DNA from: Coleophoma eucalyptorum
Lineage: Eukaryota; Ascomycota; Leotiomycetes; Helotiales; Dermateaceae
DNA length: 64,000 nucleotides
Direction of reading: 5' to 3'
NCBI GenBank assembly: GCA_026120035.1
Contig: JALRME010000025.1
Coordinates: 434,001 to 498,000, forward strand
Below, piece by piece: positions 44,795 through 57,261 of the stretch. The translations under genes were made by a program, and so were the position numbers. Each line of letters begins with the position of its first letter. The first letter of the stretch is position 1. Under the pieces are notes generated by a model. That model was not told the origin of the DNA, searched no databases, and worked only from the letters and a program-made list of their open reading frames with translations.

Positions 44795-46691
44795 CTAAAG
44801 CTCCAAATCACCATTGGAGTCTGCTATATGTTTCTTCGCCTTTCTCTCTTCAATAAAATACCAAACTGACAACGTGGCGGCAATAGTCCATGTCACAGCT
44901 GCTATGCATGTGATCGTAATCAAACCATGCACATACAACGGTGCGTCATCAGATCTAAAGGTCTGTCCGCCAGCGATTCCGCCAAGACTAGCTGCCATAA
45001 TGATCATCCTAAAATATGTTAGCAAGACGGTGTTTAGCACATGCTATTAGAATGCTTACACTTGGCTGACACTCCTTTGTGCCGGTGATTTGCAGTGGAC
45101 GCTCATCCAACCAACATTCAGAACACTAGCGATATTAGCATCGCTAATTTTGACAATGGCCGCCCCAAACTCACTGTGGGCTAGAATAGGAGACATTTGC
45201 CAGTATGACAACTGCATACTTCCTCCAGTGACTGTCAATATTGCGGAGAGTATTCATGCAAGAATACGTGATCAGGCTCCATGTGACAGCAATCATAACG
45301 AACGGACCCCGATGGCCAGTCCGATCACTGCCACTGTAAGCTACGAATGATATGAAGAATGATTGACTTACGCTGAGAAGGCTAGAATACCATTCAGAAC
45401 CATGGCACCATATGCCCAAACTGATGCCAATGCATTTGCACGTACAGAACTGAAACCGAAACTCTTGATTATAGTTGGTGTGTATATTGTCAAACCATGT
45501 GTCGCTGCTGTGGAAACCAGGGTAATTCCAACATGGAGATAGATCTTGGGCTGTGCGAGGGTATTAAGTATATCCTGTGGCTTGATTCTCATTTCTTTAT
45601 CTGTCTTGGACTGGTCGTCGAGGACCACTCGATTAATGATGATGTGTGACTCGCGTTCAGTGAAATAATTCCACCTTCCCATACTAACCAAAGGTTTTCC
45701 ATTACCCAGTGAGGGTGGGAGGAGAAGTAAAAATACGCAGGCAGCAAACAAGGTGAAGACACCCTCAACTATGATAGTCGTCAACAAAACTATACGTGGC
45801 TAGTGACTGTGTATACTAACCTAGAAAGATCCATTGCCACCCAGCTAACCCGGCTGTGCCATCTAGGGAGACCAATCCACTGGCAATAAGATTAGCAATA
45901 GCAGAGGCTAAGTTCTGTCCAAGGAAGAAGATCATGATTCTAAAACTTGTCTCGCTCTTCTTGTACCAGCTTGTCACATAGTACAGAGCACCTTCAAAGT
46001 ATCAGCTAAGCAATAGGGCATTTTTATCACATAACGACGTACCAGGTACAAAGCCAGCTTCCAAGATACCAAGTAACAATCTTGTAACAAGATAAGAAGC
46101 ATAATTCTTGATGTAGATTTGGAAGGTTGCTACAAGACCCCATGCAAAGATCTGCCCAGACAACCAAAAGCGAGGGCCAAGCTAAGTGTGTTAGAGACTT
46201 ATTTCTAACATTGAGAGTATATAGGTTCCTCACGCGATGCATGAGCATATTGGAAGGGAGCTCAAATATAATGATTCCTACGTTAAAGAGTTGAGTTCCG
46301 GTGTTAACTTGGTTGGTATTAATGTGCAGGTCTTTCGTGATAGTTGAGGTCAAAGCATTGCTGATATTGCCTCGATCCAATTGCAAAGCAAAGAATGCAA
46401 TGATGACGACTGGAAGCAAAATAAAATCGACTCTGTATTGCATACTAGTTAGTTCTCTTGTTTATAATTATTTTAAGACACTTCTATATGCGCCCTTGGA
46501 CATCTAGGGGAAGTTATCTTTGCATAATATCACACTTACTTTCTTTTGGCTCTACGCTCTTCTTCCGGACTCCAATCTGGTAGGACGGTCCCAGTGCGAT
46601 CAGGCTCGTCTGGTTTATCGCTACATTCATGATCGCCACCGGTCGTGACATCGGCAGAAGCCTTTTTCAGCTCAAATTCTTTGACTGACAT
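44795..46691 (-). CDS. MFS anion:cation symporter (ACS/Dal5-type permease)
   Basis: Eight exons join in phase: 46540-46691, 46234-46444, 46043-46181, 45821-45991, 45372-45768, 45175-45327, 45060-45125 and 44795-45008. This gives 500 residues. Introns are 44 to 95 nt. Family features include FFALQLDRGNISNAL in TM1, ELPSNMLMHRLGPRFWLSG, LLLGILEAGFVPGALYYVTSWY, GWQWIFLVEGVFTL, SADRTGHRGPFV, LNVGWMSVHCKSPAQRSVSQ and FRSDDAPLY near the end. The acidic N-terminus is cytosolic. ACS members import organic anions such as allantoate, nicotinate, cysteine or sulfonates and sulfate esters. Because the neighbours are sulfur genes, an organosulfur substrate is attractive but is inferred from context. It is divergent from the MFS gene at 47231. 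Confidence 0.88.
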
Positions 46692-47230
46692 ATTAAATGA
46701 CAAAATAATTGGTTTTGTAGGATGCTCCTTCAAGGAAGAGGTGCGTAGTAATTTGCGCAAATTCAATTGTCTCTGGCTCGAAGGATTAGTTATAGTCTAG
46801 CATCTTAGCCCTATCTCTTATGTGGATCCAGCTATGTCTCGGATGTCTCGCAGAGATAGTGGCTTGGAATTCTGTATTAAACATTGTTAAAGAGATAGGA
46901 GTTCTTCGAAATTGTATCCGGGGCTACAGGAACAAACCCCCACCTACTGGCTCCATGATCCTAGCCAATGAAGTGCCACAAATCTGGTAATATCGACATC
47001 CGAGTCCGGTCGACATCCGCCCCGGATGTCTGGCGGCAATATCAGAAGTCCTGTGCAAAAGAGTAATTTCATGCAGAAAAGACTGAACTATTAGAGTTTC
47101 GGACCAGTGATGCGGGCGACTATCAGTACGAACCATTTACTTTTGAACCGAACAATTTGGGCTCCAAAAGCACGAAAAAGTTTACTGGTTAAATTGACAT
47201 TTCAATCCACGGATATCAGCTTCCAAAACA
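46692..47230. promoter_or_regulatory. Bidirectional promoter with repeated GACATCCG motifs
   Basis: 539 bp between divergent ATGs. The octamer GACATCCG (or its complement CGGATGTC) occurs at 46840-46847, 46995-47002, 47012-47019 and 47023-47030, the last pair forming an inverted repeat. The 11-mer CCGAGTCCGGT at 47000-47010 recurs exactly in the sulfatase/sulfotransferase promoter. Such CGG half-sites in inverted or direct arrangement are what Zn2Cys6 regulators bind. Confidence 0.55.
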
Positions 47231-49245
47231 ATGGCCGGCATCTTAATAGATCATGAATCGCAAGATAACTCACAGGCCTGTGATAGCATTAATGTGGTAG
47301 CTTCTGAAGAGCAGCCATTGTTACCGAAAGTTCCGCCCGATGAGGCCATTACAAGCAAAGATTCCAGAGGTCTCCTCGGGATCATATCTATTTTGCTATT
47401 TGGTAAATATCTTTCTTGATGAAAGTTAGATTTCTGCTAATTTCTCCATCACTGAAGGTGAACTTATTGCCAATGCAGATGCGACTTTGATATTCGCAGT
47501 TGCAGGAGGTATCGCCTCAGAGATGGGAAAATTGCAGTATACTAGCTGGCTTTCAACGGCTTACACTCTCGGGGTTTGTGCTTTTCAGCCAATGGTAAGT
47601 TTACAAAGATTTGTATATGCATCTTGTGTTGTTCATTAACTAACCGCATCAAATACAAGTATGGAAGATTGAGTGATGTGTTTGGTAGAAAGCCAATGCT
47701 TGTGGTAGCATATCTTTTATTCGCTTTAGGATGTGTGATCTGGTACGTCAAAATTCAAAAAGAACTCAGGGGGAACTGACTGATATTAGTGGCCTGGGAA
47801 CCAAAATGTGGCACCTGATCTTGGGACGTGCAATCAGCGGAATTGGCGGTGCTGGGACGATGACTATGGCTTCAGTGATCATAACAGGTAATTATGATTC
47901 ACATTACTCCATATTATTCCCTCTTTCTAAAGAGAACCAGACATGGTACCAAAGCGTGAGATTGCTACTTGGAGATCATATATCAATATCGCTATGACTT
48001 TGGGCAGAAGCCTCGGTGGTCCTACGGGTGGGCTAATAGCTGATGCCATTGGCTGGAGATGGTAAGCATTGTCACCCATTAATTTCAATTCATGCTCACG
48101 CCTAAATAGGCTTTTCTTTGCCCGAGTACCACCTCTCCTACTTTCAGTGCTGCTGGTGTCACTTAAGCTACAAAAGAAGCAACCTGGGGAATTGCCAGGA
48201 GTTGGTATGTCCTCAGATACAATGAAATCGAAATTGCGACGAATCGATTATGTTGGATTTACACTGCTCGCTACTGCGACGACTACAGTTGTATTGTTTA
48301 TGAATCAGGTCGGGCAAGCTTTTTCATGGAACTCATCTACTGCATGCCTCATGATCGGAGCCGGCGCACTAACTGGCTTGGTTTTCATTCTTTGGGAAGC
48401 CTATGTGGCTTCCGAACCTATTTTCACATTACGAATTTTGCGTCAGCCCAATGTGGCAAGTTCCTACCTTATAATGTTTTGGCAGGTCTTTGCACAGGTT
48501 GGGATGATGTACTCGGTTCCATTATATTTTGAAGCAACTAGCGGTGCTTCTAGTACTTCAGCAGGATTACATCTTGTTCCTGCGGTAATCGGGAACACCT
48601 TCGGGGCGTTCTGCGCTGGACGATACATCAGGCATGTTGGGCGGTGTAAGAGAATCATCATGGCATCTGGTTTGACTGCTTCCATCACATATGTTCTACT
48701 GTTGATCCGATGGAATGGGTCTACAGGCTTTTGGGAGTCTTTGTATATCCTTCCCGGAGGAGCTGGTACCGGAATGGCAGGGTCAGGGGTTTTTGTCAGC
48801 ATGATGATCATGCTAAAGCAGGAAGAAATGGCAATGTGTACAGGCGGCTTCTTCCTATCCTCTAGCCTAGGGATGATCACTGGCATTAGTGCAACCGATT
48901 CGGTAATGCGAATTGGCTTCAGAAAACAACTGGAAAGCCATCTATCTGGACCTAACTCCGCTGAAGTAAGTCAGCTGTAAGGTTATTAGGACATTCAGGA
49001 CATTTTGACTAACGATAACAGATTATTGAAAAGGCCCTCTCAGATATCAGGTACATCTCCAGCCTTCGAGGTGCTGTCAGAGAGATTGTTCTATCGGCAT
49101 ATGTGGCAAGCTTGAAATATACATATTGTAAGATGGTCCTTCCGATTGTGCAGAAATATGCCTCTAACCTAGTCCAGTTTTATCACTCGCTTGCTCGCTC
49201 TGCGCATTTCTTCTTTCTTTTATGATCCACGATTACAAATTGTAG
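47231..49245 (+). CDS. DHA2/VBA-type MFS transporter, likely vacuolar
   Basis: Eight exons (47231-47402, 47458-47594, 47660-47742, 47790-47887, 47941-48061, 48110-48965, 49022-49127, 49178-49245) join in phase to give 546 residues. The last small exon encodes LSLACSLCAFLLSFMIHDYKL. About 14 spans. Motif A is YGRLSDVFGRKPML, motif B lies in LGRAISGIGGAGTMTM, and motif C-like RSLGGPTGGLIADAIGWRW follows. The N-terminus has an acidic dileucine EEQPLL, a known type of vacuolar sorting signal, and the sequence resembles fungal VBA/Fnx1-type basic amino acid or multidrug exporters. It probably moves small molecules into the vacuole or out of the cell. It shares its promoter with the ACS permease. 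Confidence 0.88.
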
Positions 49246-49609
49246 CTATTTGGAAGACAGAAGGCGACATCCTGTGGAGTCAAATGCTTTTTAGATGTAC
49301 ATGATTACATATGGACAGAATGCGACTAAGAAAATAGAAGGTGGATGATGGTAAACGTATTATAGATAGTAAGACAATGCCTGATCAGAGTCTTATTAAA
49401 GGTCCATTTCTTGAGACTGGTTCCGCTTTTGGCGTATTTTACTTAAATGATACTCTCTGAAACGAAAGAATGTTTGCAATATCAGAAGATGGCGGTTATG
49501 TAACAAAGTTACCTAGAAGGAGTGTCTAGTTATCGTTCTATTCAGTTATTGAATGTTATGTTCAAGATGGCTCTATATAGCTCCACTGTAATAAACTAAC
49601 CCTAATTAT
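49246..49609. other. Spacer between convergent genes
   Basis: Holds the 3' ends of the MFS and SulP genes. No gene seen. Confidence 0.45.
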
Positions 49610-51947
49610 TCATGGCATGTCATTGACGGGGCCAGGCAAACCCAGCAAATTCGAATTTAGCTCCTCCGCCAAACGAAGCGCATCGTCTACGGTAGGCACG
49701 ATATGGCTCCATCCTCCGCAAACATCCACAATTCCACCTTTAGCCATGACCTCCAGAGATCCCATATGCTCACCACTTCTTCCTGGGATTCGAGAGAAGA
49801 AGACTTGCGCGCCTCTAATGGTATAGCTTTCTACTATTTCGTGTAACTTTGCCGCACTAGATGCATCGATGCTGGTTACACCGTGCATATCGAAGATGAC
49901 AGTTTGATGGTAATCTATTGACTGAGATGTGGGCAGACCGGGATGAGTTGAGGTGGCGCCATAAACATTCAGCCGATAGAGGCGCGATTGCAGGTCATTG
50001 GCGTTCGTGAAAAGAAGAGGTTCATTCACTCTCACTATCAGACAGCCAGTGATGGACTGCACCAGTAATGTTGAGTCTTCTGCATTTTCAAACGCACTCT
50101 CTGTTCCATGCTTTCGTCCTAAAACTTGTATACGGGACTTGGTTGCGTGTCGTAAAATAGTCGCAATAGATAACAGAACTCCGAGGCTAATACCAGCTGA
50201 GGGAGAATATAAAGAGGTGGTGAGAAAAATCGAGCACATTATTGCCAGGTCCGACCAAGCTTGTAGTTTAAGGAACATCATAAAATCGTGAGGCATTTCT
50301 TCAATAAGCGAGCATGCAATCACAGAATTCATGACACACAATATTGCTTTCTGTAACTAGTCAACTTCTTTCCTTTTGGCGAGGGGTATGACTTACTGGG
50401 ATAAAGTAGAAGCAAGGAAGCAAGAACTGAAGACAGAACAGACTGATCAAGCTCAAAAAGATGTTGACCATGGGCGTCTTCCCACCAGACATGACACCTA
50501 ACTTGCTCCTTCCATAGCCTCCAAATCCTGGCAAGCCTGAGAAGCTCCCGCTTATGAAATTTGCGAGCCCTAGTGCAACGAGATCGCGATTGGTACTGAA
50601 AGGTGCAGCCTGAATGCCATCGCCAGTGACCTCGGATAAAGCGTGAGCAGAGACCGAAGACTCTAAAACGCCCAGAAGAGCCAAGTAACATGAACTAGCC
50701 AGTACTCTTTGAGCAGTTTCAAAATTGGTAGTTGAAAGGGGCCAGTTGAAAAGTGTTCCAGACTGTGACCGACCGTCCGAACGATTCTGGGCGCCAAGTA
50801 TCTCAACCCCTTCTTCATCCAAGTGCAAACACCACGTCAAGATTCCTAGAAAGGCAACTATAAGGAGCTGATCTGGAATAAGCATTAACTTGGGGAAACC
50901 CCCCTGGTATCGCTTGCGCAAGGACCTGCAAAATATGTCAATATTGATTTGGGTTACAAATGAAGCGACCTTGGTCTAACCTGATAGACATAATTGTCAC
51001 AAAGCTCGAGAGCGAGATAGCCGAAGTCAATATGTGGCATCGGCTTGTGTACTTCAGAATAAATCCTACCTTACCTATTGTTCCTCCTTTCGCAAGCTGC
51101 GGCTCCTGCGAAACGTACTGATTTAAGCCCAGCTCCGGTATTAGCTGATCCACAAGAATGACGAATCCAACGGCAGTGACAAAGCCACGCAAAAATGGCC
51201 GACTAAGAACATTTGTTAAGTACCCGAGTCTGAAAATTCCTGCGAAAAAGATTATCAATCCTGCTAGAGCTGTTACCAAGCTAGCGATCTTGATGTTCTC
51301 ATACATGTCGTTTGACGTGGCACCCGTCACGTTGTTAACCACAACCATGCCCACCAACAAAGATCCCGTAGCCTCAGGACCGACAATCATTCGGAAGCTA
51401 CTTCCAAATACTGCATAGATCAAGGGAATAATAATGAACCCATAGAGGCCGTTCTCTGCAGGTATATGTGCCAGATTTGATGCTAACGAGAGTGCCGCAG
51501 GAATATAAACAGATGCAACTGTCAAAGATGCCGTAAGGTCACCCAGGAGAAATGATCGATCATACTGTGATATCCATTTGAAGAATGGTATGTAATATGA
51601 AAAGTAGCTATTGTATCCTTAGTCATCTGCTTGGTTCTAATTCTCCTAGAGTTGCGAATATACCTTGCATAGAGTTGGAGACGCTGCTGATTCAAATTAA
51701 ATTCAAAGCCGCACGACGGAGATAGGACAGTGTCTGGGACGTAATGTTCACTGCTTTCAGTACTATTGCTGGAAGAACAAGTTTGGCTGTTGGTGCCATG
51801 ACCTTTGGCCTCGTTTGGTTTGCGACCACCATCATGAAGTAGTGGAGTTCTGATACCGAGATTCCGTTTTTGCCCGCCTACGACTGGACTGTGTCGTCGC
51901 GTTCGTCTGTCTCTTGACATCCTTGGAGGTATACTGCTGAGCCACAT
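49610..51947 (-). CDS. SulP-family sulfate permease with STAS domain
   Basis: Exons 51664-51947, 50981-51607, 50397-50925 and 49610-50350 join in phase (introns of 56, 55 and 46 nt) and give 726 residues. A polar N-terminus (MSRDRRTRR is an alternative start, 27 bases downstream) precedes 10 to 12 spans. The SulP core reads LASNLAHIPAENGLYGFIIIPLIYAVFGSS, then VGPEATGSLLV, GFVTAVGFVILVDQL, and ANFISGSFSGLPGFGGYGRSKL. The cytosolic C-terminus is a STAS domain (VNEPLLFTNANDLQ, then VIFDMHGVTSIDASSAAKL). SulP proteins carry sulfate or other anions. This one is shorter than the large YGR125W-type vacuolar members. It is divergent from a Zn2Cys6 gene, which suggests local regulation. Confidence 0.9.
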
Positions 51948-52766
51948 GGATTCTGCTCCGTTGTCGACTTTGCCAATACCAAGAATATATCAGGTGGTGT
52001 CTATGGCTTATAACCTAGGTGTACTTTGGAGGCCTTTTTGTAAACTGTTTCATACCATACAATGATCACCTCTAAAATCTTAAAATTCAACTCTGAAGAT
52101 TGGATAGGACGAATGATTATCTACCCATGGGAGAGCAATCAGGAGAAGACAGCAAAAGCTTGTGTTGTATCCAACAACTTAACCTCCACTGTAGCATAGC
52201 CAGATCCATGTAGCTTCCGCGCAAGGCGGCTAACTTTTTGTCCAAACCTCAATACCCTGCTTCACATGGTATTCCTACAGCAGAGATAGCCAACTCAGGA
52301 TATGTTCTCTCGCTCATCCGGCTCCTAATGCGCAGTCTCTCCACCGCTATCCGACGGATCGGAACCGGATATATTTAATCACGTGACCAGAACCCTTGAA
52401 CTTTGGAGGTCTAACATAAGTTCGGTACCCGATTGGGTTCAATAATGATGGGCAAGTTGTTAGCCAAGAAGATTTCTATAGTTTCTAATGGCAATAATTT
52501 GTTTCTTCTGATGTGTGCGTTGTGTACCTGGGATCTCTGCACGCTAGCCTAAGGCCTAAAGTGAACGTCTGAAGGGCGTTGTCGCTCCCGCCCACCTTCA
52601 TAGATAGCAATCTCTGATAAGACCAATATGGGCTGTATCGGCCTCTTATGTATCGTTTGTGACCCATTTTGTGAGGCCATTCTTTCTCTATAGCCCCAGT
52701 GAATCAAGAAAATCTAAACGAACCCATACGGTCCTTCGGCCTCCATACATAAACGTGCATGACAGC
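51948..52766. promoter_or_regulatory. Bidirectional promoter of SulP permease and Zn2Cys6 regulator
   Basis: 819 bp between divergent ATGs. It contains a perfect TCACGTGA palindrome at 52379-52386, the sequence bound by Cbf1 at yeast sulfur (MET) genes. It also has a CCG/CGG-rich block at 52351-52368, including CGGAACCGG, the complement of CCGGTTCCG found in the sulfatase/sulfotransferase promoter. Confidence 0.5.
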
Positions 52767-55117
52767 ATGTCGGACGACAGGCCAAGCAGGCGGCGGATAA
52801 GGCAGGCCTGTGAGCCGTGCAGGTATGGACATCGCACTCATACTTTCTTTCTTTCTTTCTTTCTTCTTCTCTTCCACGCACAAAAGGTACTGATCGGCTT
52901 CAGACGCAAGAAGGCTAAATGTCTGGGTGAGAAGCCAGTATGCTCTCTGTGCGCTCGTCTTAACCATCCGTGCGAATATCGCGGTCAGCGGGGTTACGCC
53001 GCCAGGTTATCGAATGTAGCTCCGACTATCGAAAGACGACCACCCCAAACCGGAACGGTAGAGACATCCGTCGCCCCAAATGATTGGGTACGAGAAATTG
53101 CTGTTCCAAGATAGGAGCGAAACGGATGAGTCTGTGGCTGACCATGAGTCGATAGGAAAATCGTCTGGGGAACGTAGAGAGTGCCGTGACCGAGTTGTTG
53201 ATGGAGCTAAGGTGAGCCCCAAAACCTATTCATGGAACCCCGATCTGATCTTGAGATCAGAGGTAAGAAACAGCAACCTGCGATACAGGATAGCCCTATC
53301 CCAGTGGTTGTGAATGTCCCTAGGATCAGTTTTCCTTCGGCACTTCCAACTTGGGAAAAAGTATTAGCAGTTACAGAGCTATATCGAATCTTTTGTGATG
53401 GCCAACCATTACCATTGTTTCATTGCGAAAGCCTGACTGAGACGGTCAGAGAACGAGATCACGAAGTAATATTCGCTATATTAGCACTAACACTACGGTT
53501 TTCTGATGATCAGTATTTTAATGCCAGTGGCCCTGAACAGTCGAAGACTTACGCAGAAGCCGCCCGGAAGGCAGTAATGCGCCGAGTTTCAGATGGGAAA
53601 GTTGAGATCTCAACTCTTCAAGTCTTCTGCTTGCTGTCACTTGTTGACCTTAGTGGTTAGTAGCTTGTCGCAAACACATAAAACTGTATACTAAATCGAG
53701 GACGTAGATAGCAATATATCTCGATGTCGGTTCTATGCTGGCTTAGCAATGACACTAGCAAGTTGTTCAAATATACGCCATGAAAGTCAAAGAGATGTGA
53801 GCGACATCGACCTCGAGGAGCGCCGACGTTGTTTCTGGAGTATTTCGCTTCTCAATCACCTACTTGGGTGTTCCTCAGATCTACCCGTTCATATCAAGTC
53901 AGGAGGCCTCTCATACCCGTCGAGCGTGGAAATTCCCTTGTTATCAGAGCTGTCCCCTCGACCGTCTCATATAAACACAGTGTCAAATACTCCAAAAAAG
54001 GATAACGGTATTCTTGCCTGTGTGATGCTTTTAAGCAGCGTATGGTCAGAAGCAACATTGTATCTGAATAGCCATGGAAAATTGGGTGATGTCCCACCGT
54101 GGTCACCCCATTCCGAATACTCCAGGGTCCTAGCACTTTTAACTGATCTCGCAATTAAAATGCCTTCCGGTCACAGATACCGATCCATCAAGCCTCTTGA
54201 ACGAACGACCGAACATCTTAATGGTCATCGAGAATACTGGGGTCCATGGTTTTTGAGTCGTTTTTTATATCACACAACAATTTGTGTTCTAAACCATCCA
54301 CTCTTGATAACCGTACAACTTCAGAGATTTGGCGACTCCATACCAGAAGTATTCTTACAACAAACTTCTCAACAATTAGCAATCCACACCAATTGGATTC
54401 TTCACTATCTGGAGCTTTTCGCAAATAAGCCTTTCAAGGTATCAGACCCGTTTCTCGGATATTGCGCCACCGTACTGGCAACCATCGAGCTGCAATTGAG
54501 CTTCACAGAAGATCTCCAGCTACGTCAGCAAAAACAAGACAACTTTTCAAGATGCTTGAGCTTCGTGAAAGATCTGGGGCAGGAATGGCCGCACATGAAC
54601 CGAATAGTGAGAATTACTGGCTGCTTAACAATATCCCTCGCTAATCAATCTTCAGGCTCATAAGCTTCAACAATTAACATATTCAATTTCAGCTTCTTAT
54701 ACGTCAAACCACCACACGCCGCATGGAAACTTGACCATCAATCTGTCTCGGTTTTGGGAACTCCTTGATTACCTTTCTGCGTCAAGTAACGCAAGCTCTG
54801 GCTCTTCTGACACCGTCTTCGGTGCTTCTCTTTCCACAGCCGCTGTCGGATCAGATACCGGGATCTCAGACCTTAATCCTGTTCCAGTAGCTACAGCCAT
54901 TGATGTTGTTGGATCTACTCCAACTTCGAGTACGCTGCAAGACACTGGTGCCTTCGCGGCAACAATACCTTCAAACCCACAAATGAGTCCTCTGCAGTTC
55001 TCCGAAGATGTATTCCTTGACAGCGAATCCTTCCTCCCAGCTGAGCATCTTTTCGCTCAAAACCAGCTTTTTTCGCGGTCTCTTGGCAATGATTGGTGGA
55101 GTATGGGTGACATGTGA
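52767..55117 (+). CDS. Zn2Cys6 transcription factor of the sulfur locus
   Basis: The zinc cluster CEPCRRRKAKC with CSLCARLNHPC (CX2CX6CX6CX2CX6C) is split by an 81-nt intron after CEPCR. My model is 52767-52822, 52904-53015, 53062-53211, 53256-53655, 53708-54606 and 54656-55117, 692 residues, all phases consistent. The introns of 46 nt (53016-53061) and 44 nt (53212-53255) are the least certain; without the first, the frame stops after EIAVPR. The central part is the fungal regulator domain (LQVFCLLSLVDLSD, SRCRFYAGLAMTLASC, EERRRCFWSISLLN). The C-terminus is Ser/Thr-rich and acidic, a plausible activation region. It lies between SulP (divergent) and sulfatase (convergent), so it is the natural candidate regulator of this locus. 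Confidence 0.83.
52843..52866. repeat. CTTT microsatellite inside the first intron
   Basis: About six copies of CTTT within the intron that separates the two halves of the zinc cluster. Confidence 0.85.
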
Positions 55118-55225
55118 TTTTAGTTCAATTCAAAGCTTCGGTGAAACCAATCATTATTTCCAATGCAGTGCGGAAGTGAAATTAGAACATTGTAGTTATT
55201 AGAAGTCTAGAGATCTATGATGATT

Positions 55226-57261
55226 TTACGCCCACTCATGCCAGCTAAGACCATTGCGAAACACCTGTGGTGCCTGAGGTCCCTCAGCTTCAATAATATA
55301 TCCTTCTTCACACCAATTGAAAGCAATTTTGTGCTGGTCGCGATAGAAGGCATTGAATTGCGCTGCAAGAGCATATTCTAGGCTGTGGACATCTCCACCT
55401 GGGTGTAGGACTTTCCAAGGCTCGACGCAGTCTTTTCCTTTGCATGATTTGAGGACCATCAAGATGGCATCAAGACGCTCGATGACTATACGTAGCGGAT
55501 AGCCCAGCAACTTTGAGTTTGTGGTATCGCTACTAAAGATTGCATTGTCATATAGATTGTGCATTTGATATGGATCATTCTGTCTATTTTCAGCAGGGTT
55601 CCCTATTTGGGCTGAGCAGAAAGGAATCAAGGTCGTGATTACCTTCAAATTGTATAACTCATGCTCATTTGTGCACCATACAGAATAGTACAGATCATAC
55701 TCTTGGCCAATGATACGAAGCGCTTTATATGTGTTGTTCCTAACCAGAGGGTTGGATTCTACAGAGCCTATAAGGTTAAGCGTCAATAAAGATTCTTTTA
55801 TACATTCATTAAATAGAGAAATACCTGATACACCATACGCCCCTTCCGGTATAGCAAGACCCCAGTATTCTACTGTTACATGCTCATGGCGAATATTTTC
55901 TGGGACCATGTTACCCATATACTTAATATTCGGTATTGGAGTCCCATCAAAGTCGTCCCTCAGTTCTATTTCTGCCAATTGAAAGATTGTCGGTGCTAGA
56001 TCGATATGCGTGGTTACTGCTTCTGATACTTCATTCTTTGGCACACCTGGGCCGCGAATGAACAATGGCACTCGTATATCCTCCTCGAATCCACACTCCT
56101 TTCCTGGCTGCAATCGATGCTGTCCAATGTGGAAACCATTGTCTGATGTGTAGATGATGTACGTGTCATCAAGAAGGTTCGCTTCTTCCAATCTGGTCAC
56201 TATCCCTTCGACAAGCTCGTCCGTAGACTGAAGAGCACGAAGACGTGATCGATAGAAATGGTCATTATAGTCTACGTTTTCTTGGGTCTGTTGTTCGAGA
56301 CGGCTGATCCAGTTGACTCCGCTAGGCTAAAAGTATGATAAAATGTATGAATAAAGTGATAACTTATGGACAAGTATTTTGCTCAATTCTTGAGCCAGAA
56401 ACATACCTCTTTTGGATTGAAATTTTCAGTTCGTGGAACCACAACGTCTTTGAATAGATGCTTGTGTATCTCGAGCGGAACAGGTGCAGTCATCTCCGCG
56501 CTCTCGCCAGCAATGTTTTCATCAATGTTCGAATGGGGAGCAATAGGAGCGATGGCGAGGAAGAATGGACGCGTCACGCTGATTGCATCATCCAAGAAGC
56601 CATACGCCTTCTCGGCAATAACTTCTGAGGTATGTCGTCCCTCATAACTTTGAGGAGGGTCATGGTTTCGCTGGTAAGTTGAGTTCAAGTAAGAGTACGT
56701 ATACGGGTCGAGCAAGAAGTCGGAGCCGGTAAATCCGGCAAGATGGGGAGAGTTATAATTGTCAACGTTGTGCCAATTAAACATCTTGCCTGTGTAGTAT
56801 GTACTATATCCAGCTTCCTGTAACCACACTGGAAGATACGCAGAGTTGAAACCCTGCTGGATAAACTTTGGAAAACCACCTTTGAAATAAGTAAGTATAA
56901 GATATCTGCAACATTAAATCGACTAACCGTATGGTGGATTGACATCGGTCACATTGGTATTATGAGCTTGCTTTCCGGTCCAGAGCGAAACCCGTGATGG
57001 ACAACAAAGTGCCGTAGTCACGAAATGATTTTTGAACGACGTTCCTTGCTGCGCAATATGCTTCTGCAACAATGGCATGTAGGCCAGCGAATTCATCTGT
57101 AAATCCTGATCATCGCTTAAAATGAAGACTATATTTTTATGTGACTTTTCGTTGATGGAGTCGGCATCTTGAGGTAATTGTAGGGGGAGTTGTGCATCTG
57201 GCTTAGCTGCGTGAATTCCTAGGAGTTCCCCTAGAATGAAGAAGACGCCAAGGAGCTTCAT
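55226..57261 (-). CDS. Secreted sulfatase (type I, arylsulfatase-like)
   Basis: Exons 56928-57261, 56407-56879, 55825-56326 and 55226-55767 join in phase to give 616 residues. A signal peptide (MKLLGVFFILGELLGIHA) is followed by the metal-binding FILSDDQD (Asp50/Asp51). The formylglycine signature CCPSR (residues 86-90) is next, in the context TGKQAHNTNVT. Then come YYTGKMFN, APHSN and the late metal site YTSDNGFHIGQHR. All expected catalytic-site motifs of eukaryotic type I sulfatases are there. Type I enzymes hydrolyse sulfate esters to free sulfate after Cys is converted to formylglycine. The secreted location suggests scavenging of sulfate from aryl or carbohydrate sulfates outside the cell. 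It is divergent from the arylsulfotransferase. Confidence 0.91.
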
